Both the position numbers and the translations under genes were made by a program. The notes under the pieces are model-generated. The model was given only the letters and a program-made list of their open reading frames with translations, was not told where the DNA came from and did not search any database. From contig NZ_LQPP01000025.1 of the NCBI RefSeq assembly GCF_002102345.1, positions 62,001 through 126,000 of the forward strand: a stretch of 64,000 nucleotides of DNA, in the 5' to 3' direction. The number at the start of each line of letters is the position of its first letter. Position 1 is the first letter of the stretch. This document shows positions 16,770-25,250 of the stretch, in pieces. This stretch comes from Mycolicibacterium peregrinum (GTDB taxonomy: Bacteria > Actinomycetota > Actinomycetes > Mycobacteriales > Mycobacteriaceae).

Positions 16770-18776
16770 TCAGTTGACGTTCGTGAATGCGGCGGACCGG
16801 GGCGGCGATCCGGGGTTGTACTGGTCGCTGGTCATGTCCCACGGAGCAGCGGCCGGGTCCACCGCGATCTCTCCGGTGACAGGGTCGCGGCAATCGAGCG
16901 CGACCATGCCGATGTCCTCGACGGTCCCGTCCATCGGGTACTTGGTGCTGCCTTCCCAGCCGCCCCAGTTCTGCCACTCGCCGTGCGCGCCGCGGACGTC
17001 GTCACCGATCGGGAACTTGTGCGCCCACCGGAGCAGCCGCGGTGTTCCGGCAGTGGCCTTCGCAAACGTCGCGGAGTCGGCGTCGTCGTTGAAGAACGCC
17101 TGGAACTGGACGACCTCGCCCTCGTCGGCGAGGACGATCCCGCGCCCCTTCAGGCCCGGGAGGATGCCCTCTCGCGCCGCCTTCGCGGACTCCCTATCCG
17201 TCTCCTCGTAGAGCCGCTGGATGTGGGTGCTGGAGGCCTTGCCGAACACCACGCGCACGGAGAGGTGTTCCTTGAGCTTGGCCGGGAGGGCCGCCGAAAA
17301 AACGTGCTGTCCCGCGACGATGAGGTGCACACCGTAGGCGCGCGCCTTGGCGCCGATCTCGCCCAGCCAGTTCACCGTGACCTTCGCCTGTTCCTGCGCG
17401 ACCGGGTCCGCACCGTCGCTGAGCGCCGTGTTGAGGAACTCGCCGAGCTCGTCAAGGATCACGACTACGCGCGGGAAGCGGATGTCCCTCACTCCCCGCG
17501 AGGCCAGCTCCCGCGCCACCGCAGCGCGGAACCTGTACAACTCCCTGGCCTTGTGCACGGTCGCGTGCATCAGTGCGGGCGTCACGGCGCTCAGATGCGT
17601 GATTCCGGGGACGTTCTCGCGGTAGAGCAGGTCGAGCGGGATGTCGCCCTTGGAGTCGCCGAGCCAGACCTCACAGCCTTGCGCTGCGAGACCGCGGGCG
17701 ACGGTGGACAGTGCGGCGCTCTTCCCGCTGTTCGTCATGCCGTAGACCGCTGCGTGACTGCGCTCCTTGAGCCGCGGCGCGATCACGGTGCCGTCCTCGG
17801 TCACGCCCAGGAACAGGCGGACTTCGTCACTGCATGCGTACCGCTCGGCCTCCGTCTTCGGCAGCCACAGCCGGTCTGCCGTGATGGGGTTCCGCTTCGG
17901 GAACTCGCGCACCAAGGGCTTCGAGTTCAGGTGGATCACCGGGTGCAGGCCGTCGCCCGCGGACACCGTCAGCTCCGGCATCGCCAGTGCCGCACGCAGC
18001 GCGGGCTCAGCTGCGACCACGTCTCGCGGCAGCACTCCGGGAGGCAACGTCAGGGTCACCGTCCCGCCGCGCGCGTCCGATCCGAACTGCCGCTGCGGGT
18101 ATCGCACCTGCTTGGTCTTCGGGTCTCGACCAGCGAGGCCGACGAGGTCGAACAGCTCCTGGTGGTAGATGCCGCCGGTGGTCGCGCTCCGGTAGAACGC
18201 GCGCGTCTTCGGGTACGAGTTCCAACCGTGGCTGGTGTCGATCGCACCCTCACGGATCAGGAACAGCTTCTGCTTGTCGGCGCCGGGCTCAGCGGTGTAC
18301 TCACCGAGGTTCTGCCGGCGATGCGCCTCTGCGAGCATGGCGTCCGCGACCGGTCCACGGCCCAGTCCTGCGAGCTCAGTCGGAACCGTCACCTCGACGT
18401 AGATCGTGTCCGCGCGCGGGTAGACCGCGGCGGTGAAACGCCCGTCAAGGCCGAACGCACCGGCCTCCCCGCTGAACAGCGCGCGCTTCCAGGCGTCGAT
18501 CACCCAGTCCTCACCGGTGAGCGTCTCGGGCTGATCATCGTGGATTGGTGCCTGCGGCCGGGCGGCACGGATCTCTGGCAGAAGCGCGACGTATCGATCG
18601 GCCGCGGCGATCACCTCAGGGTCACGGTCAGCGCGAGTGGCGCGGGGCGCCGTCGGGTCCGCGGTGGCTTCGGACTCGGTCTTCACCACCCGCAGCGGGG
18701 GCGCATCCTTCTTCACCCGCGGCTTCGCGGACCGAGTCGGCGCCTCGTCGGCGAACAGTTCGTCGAACCCGGTCAT
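16770..18776 (-). CDS. FtsK/SpoIIIE-type DNA translocase (conjugative TraB/Tra-like)
   Basis: 668 residues. Walker A GMTNSGKS at 346-353 and Walker B RVVVILDELGEF at about 436-447; AYGVHLIVAGQHVF after Walker B is the usual FtsK sensor region. The N-terminal 300 residues are a non-membrane domain. In actinomycete integrative elements a single FtsK-like translocase moves double-stranded DNA between mycelial or paired cells, which is the likely role here. ATG 18776 is chosen; it lies three bases downstream of the preceding stop codon's last base and is coupled to the membrane protein upstream. Confidence 0.85.
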   Translation of the reverse strand: MTGFDELFADEAPTRSAKPRVKKDAPPLRVVKTESEATADPTAPRATRADRDPEVIAAADRYVALLPEIRAARPQAPIHDDQPETLTGEDWVIDAWKRALFSGEAGAFGLDGRFTAAVYPRADTIYVEVTVPTELAGLGRGPVADAMLAEAHRRQNLGEYTAEPGADKQKLFLIREGAIDTSHGWNSYPKTRAFYRSATTGGIYHQELFDLVGLAGRDPKTKQVRYPQRQFGSDARGGTVTLTLPPGVLPRDVVAAEPALRAALAMPELTVSAGDGLHPVIHLNSKPLVREFPKRNPITADRLWLPKTEAERYACSDEVRLFLGVTEDGTVIAPRLKERSHAAVYGMTNSGKSAALSTVARGLAAQGCEVWLGDSKGDIPLDLLYRENVPGITHLSAVTPALMHATVHKARELYRFRAAVARELASRGVRDIRFPRVVVILDELGEFLNTALSDGADPVAQEQAKVTVNWLGEIGAKARAYGVHLIVAGQHVFSAALPAKLKEHLSVRVVFGKASSTHIQRLYEETDRESAKAAREGILPGLKGRGIVLADEGEVVQFQAFFNDDADSATFAKATAGTPRLLRWAHKFPIGDDVRGAHGEWQNWGGWEGSTKYPMDGTVEDIGMVALDCRDPVTGEIAVDPAAAPWDMTSDQYNPGSPPRSAAFTNVN

Positions 18777-18778
18777 CG

Positions 18779-19756
18779 TCACGCCCACCTCGGGTCGACA
18801 CGGGGCTGCTCCGGCTCGGCCGGCTTCTGCTCCTGCTGCTGCGCCGCCTTGGCGTTCATGCTCAGGCGGATTGTGTAGCGCCCGGTCGCAACCTCGCGCT
18901 CCCACGGCCCCGCACCGGCGACACGGGCGGTGAGAAGGAGGTAGTGCGTGACCTTCGCGAGTTCCTTCTCGCCGATGGTGATGTCGCGCGTCCGCACCAC
19001 GAACTCGACGTCTCCGCTGCCGTCGAGGTACGCGTTCACGCTGTGCAACGTGGCGTCAGGGATGAAGGTGCCGTCCTCGGCGACCGTGCCGACGTTCGCC
19101 GTGCGCACGGCCTCCGCGAAGGCCGCCTCGGCCTTGGAGCGGTCGCCGTTCGGTGCCGTCACCGCGGCGAGGGCGCTGCCCTCGATCCACGGGACGACGT
19201 CGTTGAACGACGCATAACGGGCGAGGTCGGCGGGCGAGGTCGGCGGCGCCGGCGGGAGCTTCGGTGCAGGCATCGGCGGCGGGGCGAGGCCAACGCCGTG
19301 GGGGTCGTAGGACTCGCGAGGCGGAACCTGTGCGGCGGCCTCAGCGTGCGCACGCTGAACCTGCTCGGCGTGGGCGGCCTGGGCGATGGCACGACCGCGG
19401 GCCAACTCGGCGGCGGCCCTCTTCTGCTGCTCCTCGGCGCTCTCGCGCAGGTTCGCGATCACGACCCACGCGATGAACGCGATGATGCCCGCGGCGAACA
19501 ACAGGCCGCCCCAGTCATCGAAGAACGAACTGCCGGACCCGCCGGACGAGGGCGCAGGCGTCGGCGTCTGCTGGCCCTCCCGCTCGCAGATCTCGATCTG
19601 CGCCTCCGTCACACCAGGGCAATCCCACGCGTAGGCCGTGTTGGGCGTCACCAGCGCGAGCACGCCGAGAGTGAAACCACTGGTCAGAAGGCCGCGGACG
19701 CCGAGGGACGTGACACGGGAGCGGTTGGTGGCTGCGGGGCTGATCCAGTGGGGCAT
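18779..19756 (-). CDS. Exported/membrane protein, first gene of transfer operon
   Basis: 325 residues. A signal-like segment (about 15-43, ending NTAYAWDCP) is followed by a short extracytoplasmic part with two cysteines, a transmembrane helix (GGLLFAAGIIAFIAWVVI) and a coiled, alanine/glutamate-rich stretch. A cytosolic-looking C-terminal domain resembles NTF2-like folds in pattern (VEFVVRTRDITI, WEREVATGRYTIRLS). It probably anchors the FtsK-like motor at the membrane (inference from operon position). ATG 19756 is chosen over the in-frame start at 19798 because the latter would span the repeated motif upstream. Confidence 0.7.
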   Translation of the reverse strand: MPHWISPAATNRSRVTSLGVRGLLTSGFTLGVLALVTPNTAYAWDCPGVTEAQIEICEREGQQTPTPAPSSGGSGSSFFDDWGGLLFAAGIIAFIAWVVIANLRESAEEQQKRAAAELARGRAIAQAAHAEQVQRAHAEAAAQVPPRESYDPHGVGLAPPPMPAPKLPPAPPTSPADLARYASFNDVVPWIEGSALAAVTAPNGDRSKAEAAFAEAVRTANVGTVAEDGTFIPDATLHSVNAYLDGSGDVEFVVRTRDITIGEKELAKVTHYLLLTARVAGAGPWEREVATGRYTIRLSMNAKAAQQQEQKPAEPEQPRVDPRWA

Positions 19757-20000
19757 GGCACTATGCTGGCCCGTTCTAAGACGGTCCCGCAATGACATAC
19801 GTGCTGGTCAGAGCCATTTCTGGCACCTCACGACGGTGTATGGCACCGCGTGGCGATCGATGCCGCGTCAGAAAAAGTTCTGGGACGCGACACGCTCCTG
19901 ACCTGCGGGTTTCATCTGAGTCGTCGTCTGGTGGCGGCTTCAGCCATAGTGCTGCGGCACACGGCGCTGCGAGGCGCTTGGAACCACGGAAGGACACGCA
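19757..20000. promoter_or_regulatory. Divergent control region between transfer and replication operons
   Basis: About 240 bases with no gene. Both operons start from here. A copy of the GACGGTC/TTAGAA motif lies at 19773-19789. On the plus strand CATAGT near 19946 could be a -10 for the replication operon. No strong palindrome was seen. Confidence 0.4.
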
Positions 20001-20210
20001 GTGAAGCAGAACAACATGGTGAGGAAGCTGGGCTATCGGCCGCGCGAGGTGGTCGAGGCGACGGGCTTCAGCCTGCGCACCGTCCAGCGCAAGATCTCGA
20101 GCGGTGAACTCGTCGCGCACCGGTGCGGAAGCGCGGTGATCGTCTACCCGGAGGATCTCGACGCGTGGCTGAACAGCCTGCCGCGCGTGGTGACCGGAGA
20201 CGCGGCGTGA
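20001..20210 (+). CDS. Excisionase-like HTH protein
   Basis: 69 residues. REVVEATGFSLRTVQRKISSGELVAHRCGSA is a MerR/excisionase-type winged HTH, followed by VIVYPEDLDAWLNSL, the standard end of the family. The GTG start is preceded by GGAAGG. As the first gene of the replication operon it may regulate the operon or act as a recombination directionality factor; a second candidate lies next to the integrase. Confidence 0.75.
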   Translation: MKQNNMVRKLGYRPREVVEATGFSLRTVQRKISSGELVAHRCGSAVIVYPEDLDAWLNSLPRVVTGDAA

Positions 20211-20431
20211 GTACTGAAGGAGTCCGCGCCGCGGCCGAGAACCTATTCCGCGCCGACCATCCCGGCGACCGCCACGGCGCCACGATCGCTGGGTGCCGCG
20301 CCGCGGCACGTGTCGCGCACGCGGATCACGCTGTCGGCTTCACCGTCGGGGCTCTAGCGGTCGAGGAACAGGGTCGGGCCGCGGAGATCGATTCCTGGTT
20401 GGACCGCAACTGGGCGCGGATCGCGCCATAG
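20207..20431 (+). CDS. Small hypothetical protein of replication operon
   Basis: 74 residues starting at GTG 20207, overlapping the previous stop (GTGA). Alanine/arginine-rich, helical, ending WLDRNWARIAP. No domain recognised. Overlap with the HTH gene and position ahead of the prim-pol gene place it in the same transcript. Confidence 0.55.
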   Translation: MSTEGVRAAAENLFRADHPGDRHGATIAGCRAAARVAHADHAVGFTVGALAVEEQGRAAEIDSWLDRNWARIAP

Positions 20432-20512
20432 ATACGCGAAAGGGCCGGTGTCGGCCGGCCCGCTTCGCTTCGAATACCCCCGCACTACCAAGAACGGAAG
20501 GACATGCACAGC

Positions 20513-20734
20513 ATGGCACAGCCCAATGACCGCGTCGAGTCCGACGCGTACGACACGCCGACCGTCGAGGTCGTCGCCCACTCCTTCTCGGAGCTCGAGG
20601 ATCTGCTCACCGGTCCCCGCGCGGCGGGGGAGAGCATCCTCGTGCGGCTGGAAGGCCCGGCCGCGGAGCAGGTCTTCGGAGTGGGGGTGGCCGTCACGGT
20701 CACCACCGCTGTCACCGAGGCGGTGGCGCGATGA
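20513..20734 (+). CDS. Small hypothetical protein of replication operon
   Basis: 73 residues. The start at 20513 is preferred to 20504 because GGAAGG lies 11 bases upstream of it rather than two. Beta-rich C-terminal half (ILVRLEGPA...GVGVAVTVTTAV); no motif recognised. The stop overlaps the prim-pol start (ATGA), so translation is coupled to it. Confidence 0.55.
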   Translation: MAQPNDRVESDAYDTPTVEVVAHSFSELEDLLTGPRAAGESILVRLEGPAAEQVFGVGVAVTVTTAVTEAVAR

Positions 20735-21816
20735 GCGAGAACGCGCCGATCCGCATGGTCCACCCCGACGACGCACCGGTGAAGGTGCTCCTGCAGTACG
20801 CCGGTCTGAGCCCCGCCGACATCCCCGGCGAAGGCCGGATCGTGACGCTCGCCGAAGTCGAGGCCGAGGTCGCCCGCCGGGGGATCACCGTCTCGATCCC
20901 GGACCCGCTCCCCGCGCCGACCCGTGAGGAGGCCGACGCGTTCGTGTTCCGCATGCAGCGCCTCGGCGCGCACCTCCTGCGCCTGCGGCCGGGCTCGAAG
21001 AAGCCGGTTGACGAGGCGTGGGGTGACCTGCCGGCGCTCACCGAAGCGGAGGCGATCGAGTGGTTGGTCACCGGCGGGAACCTCGGCGTGAACCTGGGCC
21101 GCAGCAACGCGATCGTGCTGGACCCCGAGAACGCTGCGGCTACTCAGTTCCTCATGGCGGCGGGCCTGAAGCCCACCGTGGTGACGGCCAAGGGCGAAGA
21201 CGTCACCAGTCCCAAGGTCGGCGGCCGGCACGTGTGGATCGCGGTGCCCGAGGGAGTGGGTGCGGACCAGCTGCGGTCGGTGCTCCAGATCAAGCTGGGC
21301 GAGGACGGCCTGATCGACGTCCTCGCTGGCTCCCGGTTCGTCGTCGCCCCCGGCTCGCGCCTCGACGAGGCCCCGGGGTACCGCTACGGGTTCGCCACCG
21401 GCGGAGCCCTCGTCGACGACGGCGAGTGGCGCGTGGCGCCCCCGTGGTTGTTCGACGCCACGGCGACGGGCCCGACGGTCGAGCTCGAGCCGCTGCGGGG
21501 GATCCTCGCTCCGCGGGTGCGCAGGGAGCGCACGCCGAACCCGCAGTCCGACGCGATCACCGAGGCGATCGACCAGGTCTCCTGGGGACGGCTGGCTTGC
21601 GAGCGATCCGCGGGTGACCGTCATCGGCGTCGACAGCGCATGCGGCTGCGAAGTGTTCCACTGGCACACCTCGGGAGAGGCTCGCTCGGGCGTGCTTCAC
21701 GACGGCTGCCAGTTCGGATCGGGTGTGCACGTGTTCAGCGGCACCCTGATCGCTACGTGGGGGCGCGAGCATGGGTCTCGGCTCCAGTTCGCCGCCTGGC
21801 TGCACGGCGTCAGTGA
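20731..21816 (+). CDS. Prim-pol replication protein, N-terminal part (frame broken)
   Basis: As read, 361 residues, but only the first ~283 are genuine. A bifunctional primase-polymerase domain is visible: LRPGSKKPVDEAW, GGNLGVNLGRSNAIVLDPE (catalytic acidic motif), GGRHVWIAVPEG and IDVLAGSRFVVAPGS. After DQVSW the frame changes into an arginine-rich shadow. Removing one G from the run at 21584-21587 gives DQVSWDGWLASDPRVTVIG and joins it to the downstream helicase half. It is therefore the first half of one ~1,045-residue replication initiator, split by a natural mutation or a sequencing error. Confidence 0.75.
   Translation: MSENAPIRMVHPDDAPVKVLLQYAGLSPADIPGEGRIVTLAEVEAEVARRGITVSIPDPLPAPTREEADAFVFRMQRLGAHLLRLRPGSKKPVDEAWGDLPALTEAEAIEWLVTGGNLGVNLGRSNAIVLDPENAAATQFLMAAGLKPTVVTAKGEDVTSPKVGGRHVWIAVPEGVGADQLRSVLQIKLGEDGLIDVLAGSRFVVAPGSRLDEAPGYRYGFATGGALVDDGEWRVAPPWLFDATATGPTVELEPLRGILAPRVRRERTPNPQSDAITEAIDQVSWGRLACERSAGDRHRRRQRMRLRSVPLAHLGRGSLGRASRRLPVRIGCARVQRHPDRYVGARAWVSAPVRRLAARRQ
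21584..21587 (+). other. Frameshift site in the prim-pol/helicase gene
   Basis: A run of four G. With three G the reading frame continues through both halves and restores a sensible junction (SWDGWLASDPRV). No slippery heptamer with a downstream pseudoknot was recognised, so an indel is more likely than programmed frameshifting. Confidence 0.7.
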
Positions 21817-23866
21817 GGCCGAGATCGCGAAGAAGTTCGGCATCGACCTCGGCGGCCCCTCGCTCAGCTTCGCCGACCAGCTCGACGCTGCCGCCGAGGT
21901 GCTTGAGGATCGCGCTGCCGATCCCGCGCAGTGCATCGGCACCGTCAAGCGCCCAGACCCCGCCGCCGTTCCGGAACTCGTCTCCGTGGTCGAGGGCGTC
22001 CAGACCAGCCGGACCTCGGGCGAGGTCGCGGTTCCCGCGACCGAGGCGTTCTGGCGCGGCGAGTCGTCGGGTATGCGGAGCCTGGCGCTCCTGCTGAGGG
22101 GCGCTCACCACCACGCCGAGGGCGCCGTGCTGATCGGCGCGGACTCGGTGGTCGGGGCCCCGGTCCAGGACGCTCCGATGGCGGAGGGCGAGATCGTCGA
22201 CGTCGAGACGGTCGAAGAGTCCCCCGCGTCGCCGTCGACCGAGACTGCTCCCGCTGTGGATGATGCGGTCGAAGGAGAATTCGTCGACGCATGGGAGGAC
22301 GGTGACCAGGCGATGTGGGAGCGCATCCGCGAGATCGAGGCCAAGCTGCGCGGTGAGCGTGATCCGCACACCCTGCTCTGGACCGGCATGACGCCGGGCC
22401 TCGGGCGCATCGCGAACATCGCGGAACGAGACGGCGTGTACTACCACGGCGTCATCGAGCCGATCCTGGCCCGCATCAGTGCCCGCGTGCCGGCCAATGT
22501 TCTGATCGAGCCCCGCAACGGCAACCGCGAGAACAAGATCTCCGGGCTGTCCTTGACCTACAACGTGCTGACGTTCGGTGCTCCTGCCACCGCGAAGACC
22601 ACCTCGATGGCGACCGCCGAGAGCGCTGTGCCGTTCCCTCCGGGGATCGCTGTCAAGCCGTCGGGAACCGCTGAGGGCCTGGTGAAGGCCGCTCGGCGGA
22701 AGGTCGGCGGCGGACACGGGCGACTGCCGGAACAGAAGATCGTCGCGACCAGCGTCTTCGCCTGCACCGACGAGATCGGCACCGTGAAGTCCGAGCTCAA
22801 GCGCGACGCGAGCAAGTACATCTACCACGTGAACTCGGCGTACTTCGGGAACTCGGTGCTCGGCCAGACCGCCAGCGAGGACAGCCGCGACGTGACGATC
22901 CCGCCGCACGGAGTGCGCATGTCGCAGTTGTTCGGGGCGCAGCCGCAGTTGTGCTCGGAGCTGTGGGAGCACGCCGGCTCCGGCTTCGACGCCCGCTGGG
23001 CCGCTGTGTTCGCCGGTTCACACGCCAAGGAGGACCTCGGCTCGCTGTTCGGCAAGCCCGTGCCCGCGCTGCTGCCGAATGGACTCCCGTGGGATCCTCC
23101 GGTCGGCATCCCGTATGGGTTCAGCCCTGCCGGGGTGATCGAGGACGAGGAGACCGGCGAGAAGACCCTGTCGTACGAAGCGGACGCTCCGGAGGACCTG
23201 CCGCCGGTGTGGATCGCGATGCCGAAGGCCGCCCAGGAGGGCGCGGAGGAGGCGCTCGCCCGGTCCGCGGATCGGTCCCGTCACACCCGCCGCGCCATGC
23301 TGCACGACATGGAGGCCAACCGCAGCGAGGGCCACGAGGGCGTCCGGACTCGTAAGGCGGCCGCACTGCTGGCGATCCTCGACGGGCTGCAGCCCCCCGA
23401 AGAGGTCCACTGGCGGGCGGCGGAGCTGCTCTGCGAGGCGTCGAACTTGGCGATCGAAGAGTCGATCGCGCAGAGCGAGATGTACCGCGATCACCAGGCG
23501 AAGAAGTCCGGCCGGACCAAGGGGCTCGAGATGGCCTCGGGCAGGGCGGCCGCGGAGCAGGCAACCGCCGATGCTGTCGCCGCCGCCGCGGAGGCGATCT
23601 ACAACAAGCTCACGCGCCCCGTGGAAGGCACCCTGGTACGGGGCAAGCTCGCCAAGGGGTTCGGCGGCACCGCCACGGTCGCGCAGATCACCGCGGCGAA
23701 GGTTATCGGGTCTCGGCACAGCGGGTACATCCAGCAGGGCTTCGACCGGCTCGTGAACGAGAGGCGCATCTCCGTGGCGGCAGTCAGTGACGACCGGCGT
23801 CAGTGGCGCGTAACGGCCCAGGGTGCCTTGACGGCTGCGCCGCCCATCACCGCGATCTCCTCCTAG
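21614..23866 (+). CDS. Replication helicase half of the prim-pol protein
   Basis: 750 residues from the in-frame GTG 21614; the true protein probably continues from the upstream prim-pol part. It starts with a Cys/His cluster (CGCEVFHWHTS...HDGC) that may bind zinc. The P-loop is the variant GAPATAKTT, followed by SGTAEGLVKAARR and FACTDEIG (Walker B-like). The block TAEGLVKA is shared with the second helicase of the element (48260-50689), showing distant homology. It probably unwinds the origin that lies immediately downstream. Confidence 0.75.
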   Translation: MTVIGVDSACGCEVFHWHTSGEARSGVLHDGCQFGSGVHVFSGTLIATWGREHGSRLQFAAWLHGVSEAEIAKKFGIDLGGPSLSFADQLDAAAEVLEDRAADPAQCIGTVKRPDPAAVPELVSVVEGVQTSRTSGEVAVPATEAFWRGESSGMRSLALLLRGAHHHAEGAVLIGADSVVGAPVQDAPMAEGEIVDVETVEESPASPSTETAPAVDDAVEGEFVDAWEDGDQAMWERIREIEAKLRGERDPHTLLWTGMTPGLGRIANIAERDGVYYHGVIEPILARISARVPANVLIEPRNGNRENKISGLSLTYNVLTFGAPATAKTTSMATAESAVPFPPGIAVKPSGTAEGLVKAARRKVGGGHGRLPEQKIVATSVFACTDEIGTVKSELKRDASKYIYHVNSAYFGNSVLGQTASEDSRDVTIPPHGVRMSQLFGAQPQLCSELWEHAGSGFDARWAAVFAGSHAKEDLGSLFGKPVPALLPNGLPWDPPVGIPYGFSPAGVIEDEETGEKTLSYEADAPEDLPPVWIAMPKAAQEGAEEALARSADRSRHTRRAMLHDMEANRSEGHEGVRTRKAAALLAILDGLQPPEEVHWRAAELLCEASNLAIEESIAQSEMYRDHQAKKSGRTKGLEMASGRAAAEQATADAVAAAAEAIYNKLTRPVEGTLVRGKLAKGFGGTATVAQITAAKVIGSRHSGYIQQGFDRLVNERRISVAAVSDDRRQWRVTAQGALTAAPPITAISS

Positions 23867-23885
23867 CCCCCGGATAGACGAGTAG

Positions 23886-23915
23886 CCCCTGAGAGCCGAC
23901 TCTCGGGGGCTTTCT
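23886..23915 (+). terminator. Terminator after the replication helicase
   Basis: CCCCTGAGAG (23886-23895) pairs with CTCTCGGGGG (23900-23909) around a CCGA loop, with one G-U wobble, followed by CTTTCT. It lies 19 bases after the helicase stop and separates it from the iteron region. Confidence 0.75.
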
Positions 23916-23937
23916 CGTGGGGGTGATCCAGATCCGG

Positions 23938-24237
23938 GTCACCGGTGACAGGAAATAGTGCCTCTGACCTGGGGTGACCCAGGTGACAGGGTGACCCAGT
24001 CTCCGTCACCCTGAATCTGAGTCACCCGGCACCGCGCAGCGGGGGAAGGCAGCTGTTCCTATACGAGAGACCCTTTTAGAGTTTGTTGTAGTAAAGATTT
24101 ATAGCTCCCTTCCCCTTCGCCGAGCCGCCTGGAGAGGGTGACCGAGACGGGGTGACGCAAGTTGGGTCACCCTGTCACCTGGGTCACCGCAGGTAGATCG
24201 CCTGCAGTGGGTCACCGGTGACCCAAATCTGAGTCAC
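23938..24237. other. Putative replication origin 1: GTGAC iterons around an AT-rich core
   Basis: Fourteen GTGAC/GTCAC pentamers, mostly as GGGTGAC/GTCACCC, lie in two clusters (seven at 23938-24025, seven at 24138-24237). Two pairs are head-to-head as GTCACCGGTGAC. Between the clusters lies the only AT-rich stretch nearby (about 24056-24105), containing CCTATAC, ACCCTTTTAGAG and GTTGTAGTAAAG. This is the architecture of an iteron origin with an unwinding element, directly downstream of the replication helicase. No gene lies within it. Confidence 0.75.
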
Positions 24238-24392
24238 CTCGCGCTGTCATCGGTTCAGGATCGTGAACTTCGACCTGGCGCCGCCGGGTGGTCCGACTGG
24301 TCTCGTACATGAACCCCGCTGAGTAGGCACCTGCCTCGTGGTCACCGGCGCGCCACCAACCACGAGGCCGCCCGTCCCTGCAGCATGTCTGC

Positions 24393-24689
24393 GTGGGTGA
24401 CGACAAGCCGGAGCGATGGATCCCGAAGCGCGTCGGCCAAGGTGATGCCCAAGTAGGAGCCGTTCTTCGAGCTGCACGGGAACGCGCGGGGATGACACTC
24501 GATGAAACCGCCGACTCGAGCCCGATCTCGAAGCCGGTGATCAGCCGGATCGAACGCGGCGAGCGCGCCTGTCGGGTGCAGGAGCTGGGACTGTTGGCGG
24601 CTGCGTACGGGGTGAACGCCGGCCTACTGGTCGACGCCGTCATGGGCGACGCGGCGGCGCGCAAGGAGCTCGGCCTCGACAACCCGTAG
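24393..24689 (+). CDS. XRE-family HTH regulator
   Basis: 98 residues. AVLRAARERAGMTLDETADSS and PISKPVISRIERGERACRVQEL form a typical Cro/CI-type HTH, followed by LLAAAYGVNAGLLVDAVM. The GTG start lies just after the iteron region and itself overlaps a GGGTGAC copy, so the protein or the replication initiator may control this gene. Probably a copy-number or maintenance regulator (inference). Confidence 0.75.
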   Translation: MGDDKPERWIPKRVGQGDAQVGAVLRAARERAGMTLDETADSSPISKPVISRIERGERACRVQELGLLAAAYGVNAGLLVDAVMGDAAARKELGLDNP

Positions 24690-24691
24690 CG

Positions 24692-24895
24692 CTACCCGCC
24701 GCTACTCGGCGCTGGCGGGTGGTAACGCTCGTCGATCAATCTGGTGATCTCGCGGCTTGGGATCAGCGTCCGGTAGCCGAGGCGCATTCCGACGATGATG
24801 CCCTCGCGTTTGAGCCGGAAGAAATGGGTCCGGCTGATGCGCAGCGCCTGGATCGCCTCGGGGATGGTCAACAGGCGGTCGTCCGTGGGCTCCAT
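24692..24895 (-). CDS. Excisionase-family HTH protein
   Basis: 67 residues. LLTIPEAIQALRISRTHFFRLKREGII and LIPSREITRLIDERY are the wHTH of the excisionase/AlpA type. It converges with the XRE gene, with two bases between the stops. It is a second candidate directionality factor, far from the integrase, and could be a relic of an ancestral element boundary. GGTGCATCC direct repeats occur about 50 and 77 bases upstream of its start. Confidence 0.7.
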   Translation of the reverse strand: MEPTDDRLLTIPEAIQALRISRTHFFRLKREGIIVGMRLGYRTLIPSREITRLIDERYHPPAPSSGG

Positions 24896-25001
24896 GTCGT
24901 GACGCTAGACCCGAACCGGCATGCACCGCGACGTCTCCTCCGGTGCCGGTGCATCCTGATCGGCATCGGTGGGTGCATCCGCGACCCGTCCCTCCGTCCC
25001 G
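24896..25001. promoter_or_regulatory. Upstream region of the HTH gene with GGTGCATCC repeats
   Basis: No gene. GGTGCATCC occurs at 24948-24956 and 24972-24980, 24 bp apart, with an inverted half ATGCACC at 24921-24927. Possible operator for the minus-strand HTH gene; the short motif could also recur by chance. Confidence 0.35.
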
Positions 25002-25250
25002 TTACCCCAACCCGGCGAGGTGTCGGCGGTCGAAGAACGGAGACGGCGCCGAGTGTTGCTCCTCCTGGAACTCGACCACCAGCCGAAGGTCCGGCCAGTA
25101 CCCGTCGACGGGGAGTGTCACCCCACAGGGCCGGTTGGGAGACGGGTCTCCGCGCAGCCAGTCGAACCGCGCCTGACGGATGCCGGGTACGCCGAGCACC
25201 TCGTCGCACAGGCCGAGGACGTAGTGCTCATCGGAGTCGGTGCGGCTCAC
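25002..25250 (-). CDS. Nuclease-like protein, apparently truncated at the C-terminus
   Basis: 82 residues from GTG 25250, overlapping the upstream stop (GTGA). LPVDGYWPDLRLVVEFQEEQH looks like the core of a small PD-(D/E)xK/Vsr-type fold (D...D...VVEF.E..H). Relatives that I recall continue about 40 residues further after PFFDR, with a second conserved part; here the chain ends in HLAGLG. It is probably a broken or shortened gene, coupled to the uracil-DNA glycosylase gene. Confidence 0.5.
   Translation of the reverse strand: MSRTDSDEHYVLGLCDEVLGVPGIRQARFDWLRGDPSPNRPCGVTLPVDGYWPDLRLVVEFQEEQHSAPSPFFDRRHLAGLG

Noticed and set aside
21584..21587. Programmed ribosomal frameshift in the prim-pol gene
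   Set aside because: No slippery heptamer with a clear downstream structure was recognised; a one-base indel explains the data more simply.
23938..24237. Possible CRISPR array
   Set aside because: The repeats are 5-7 bases, irregularly spaced and on both strands; there are no cas genes and no uniform spacers.
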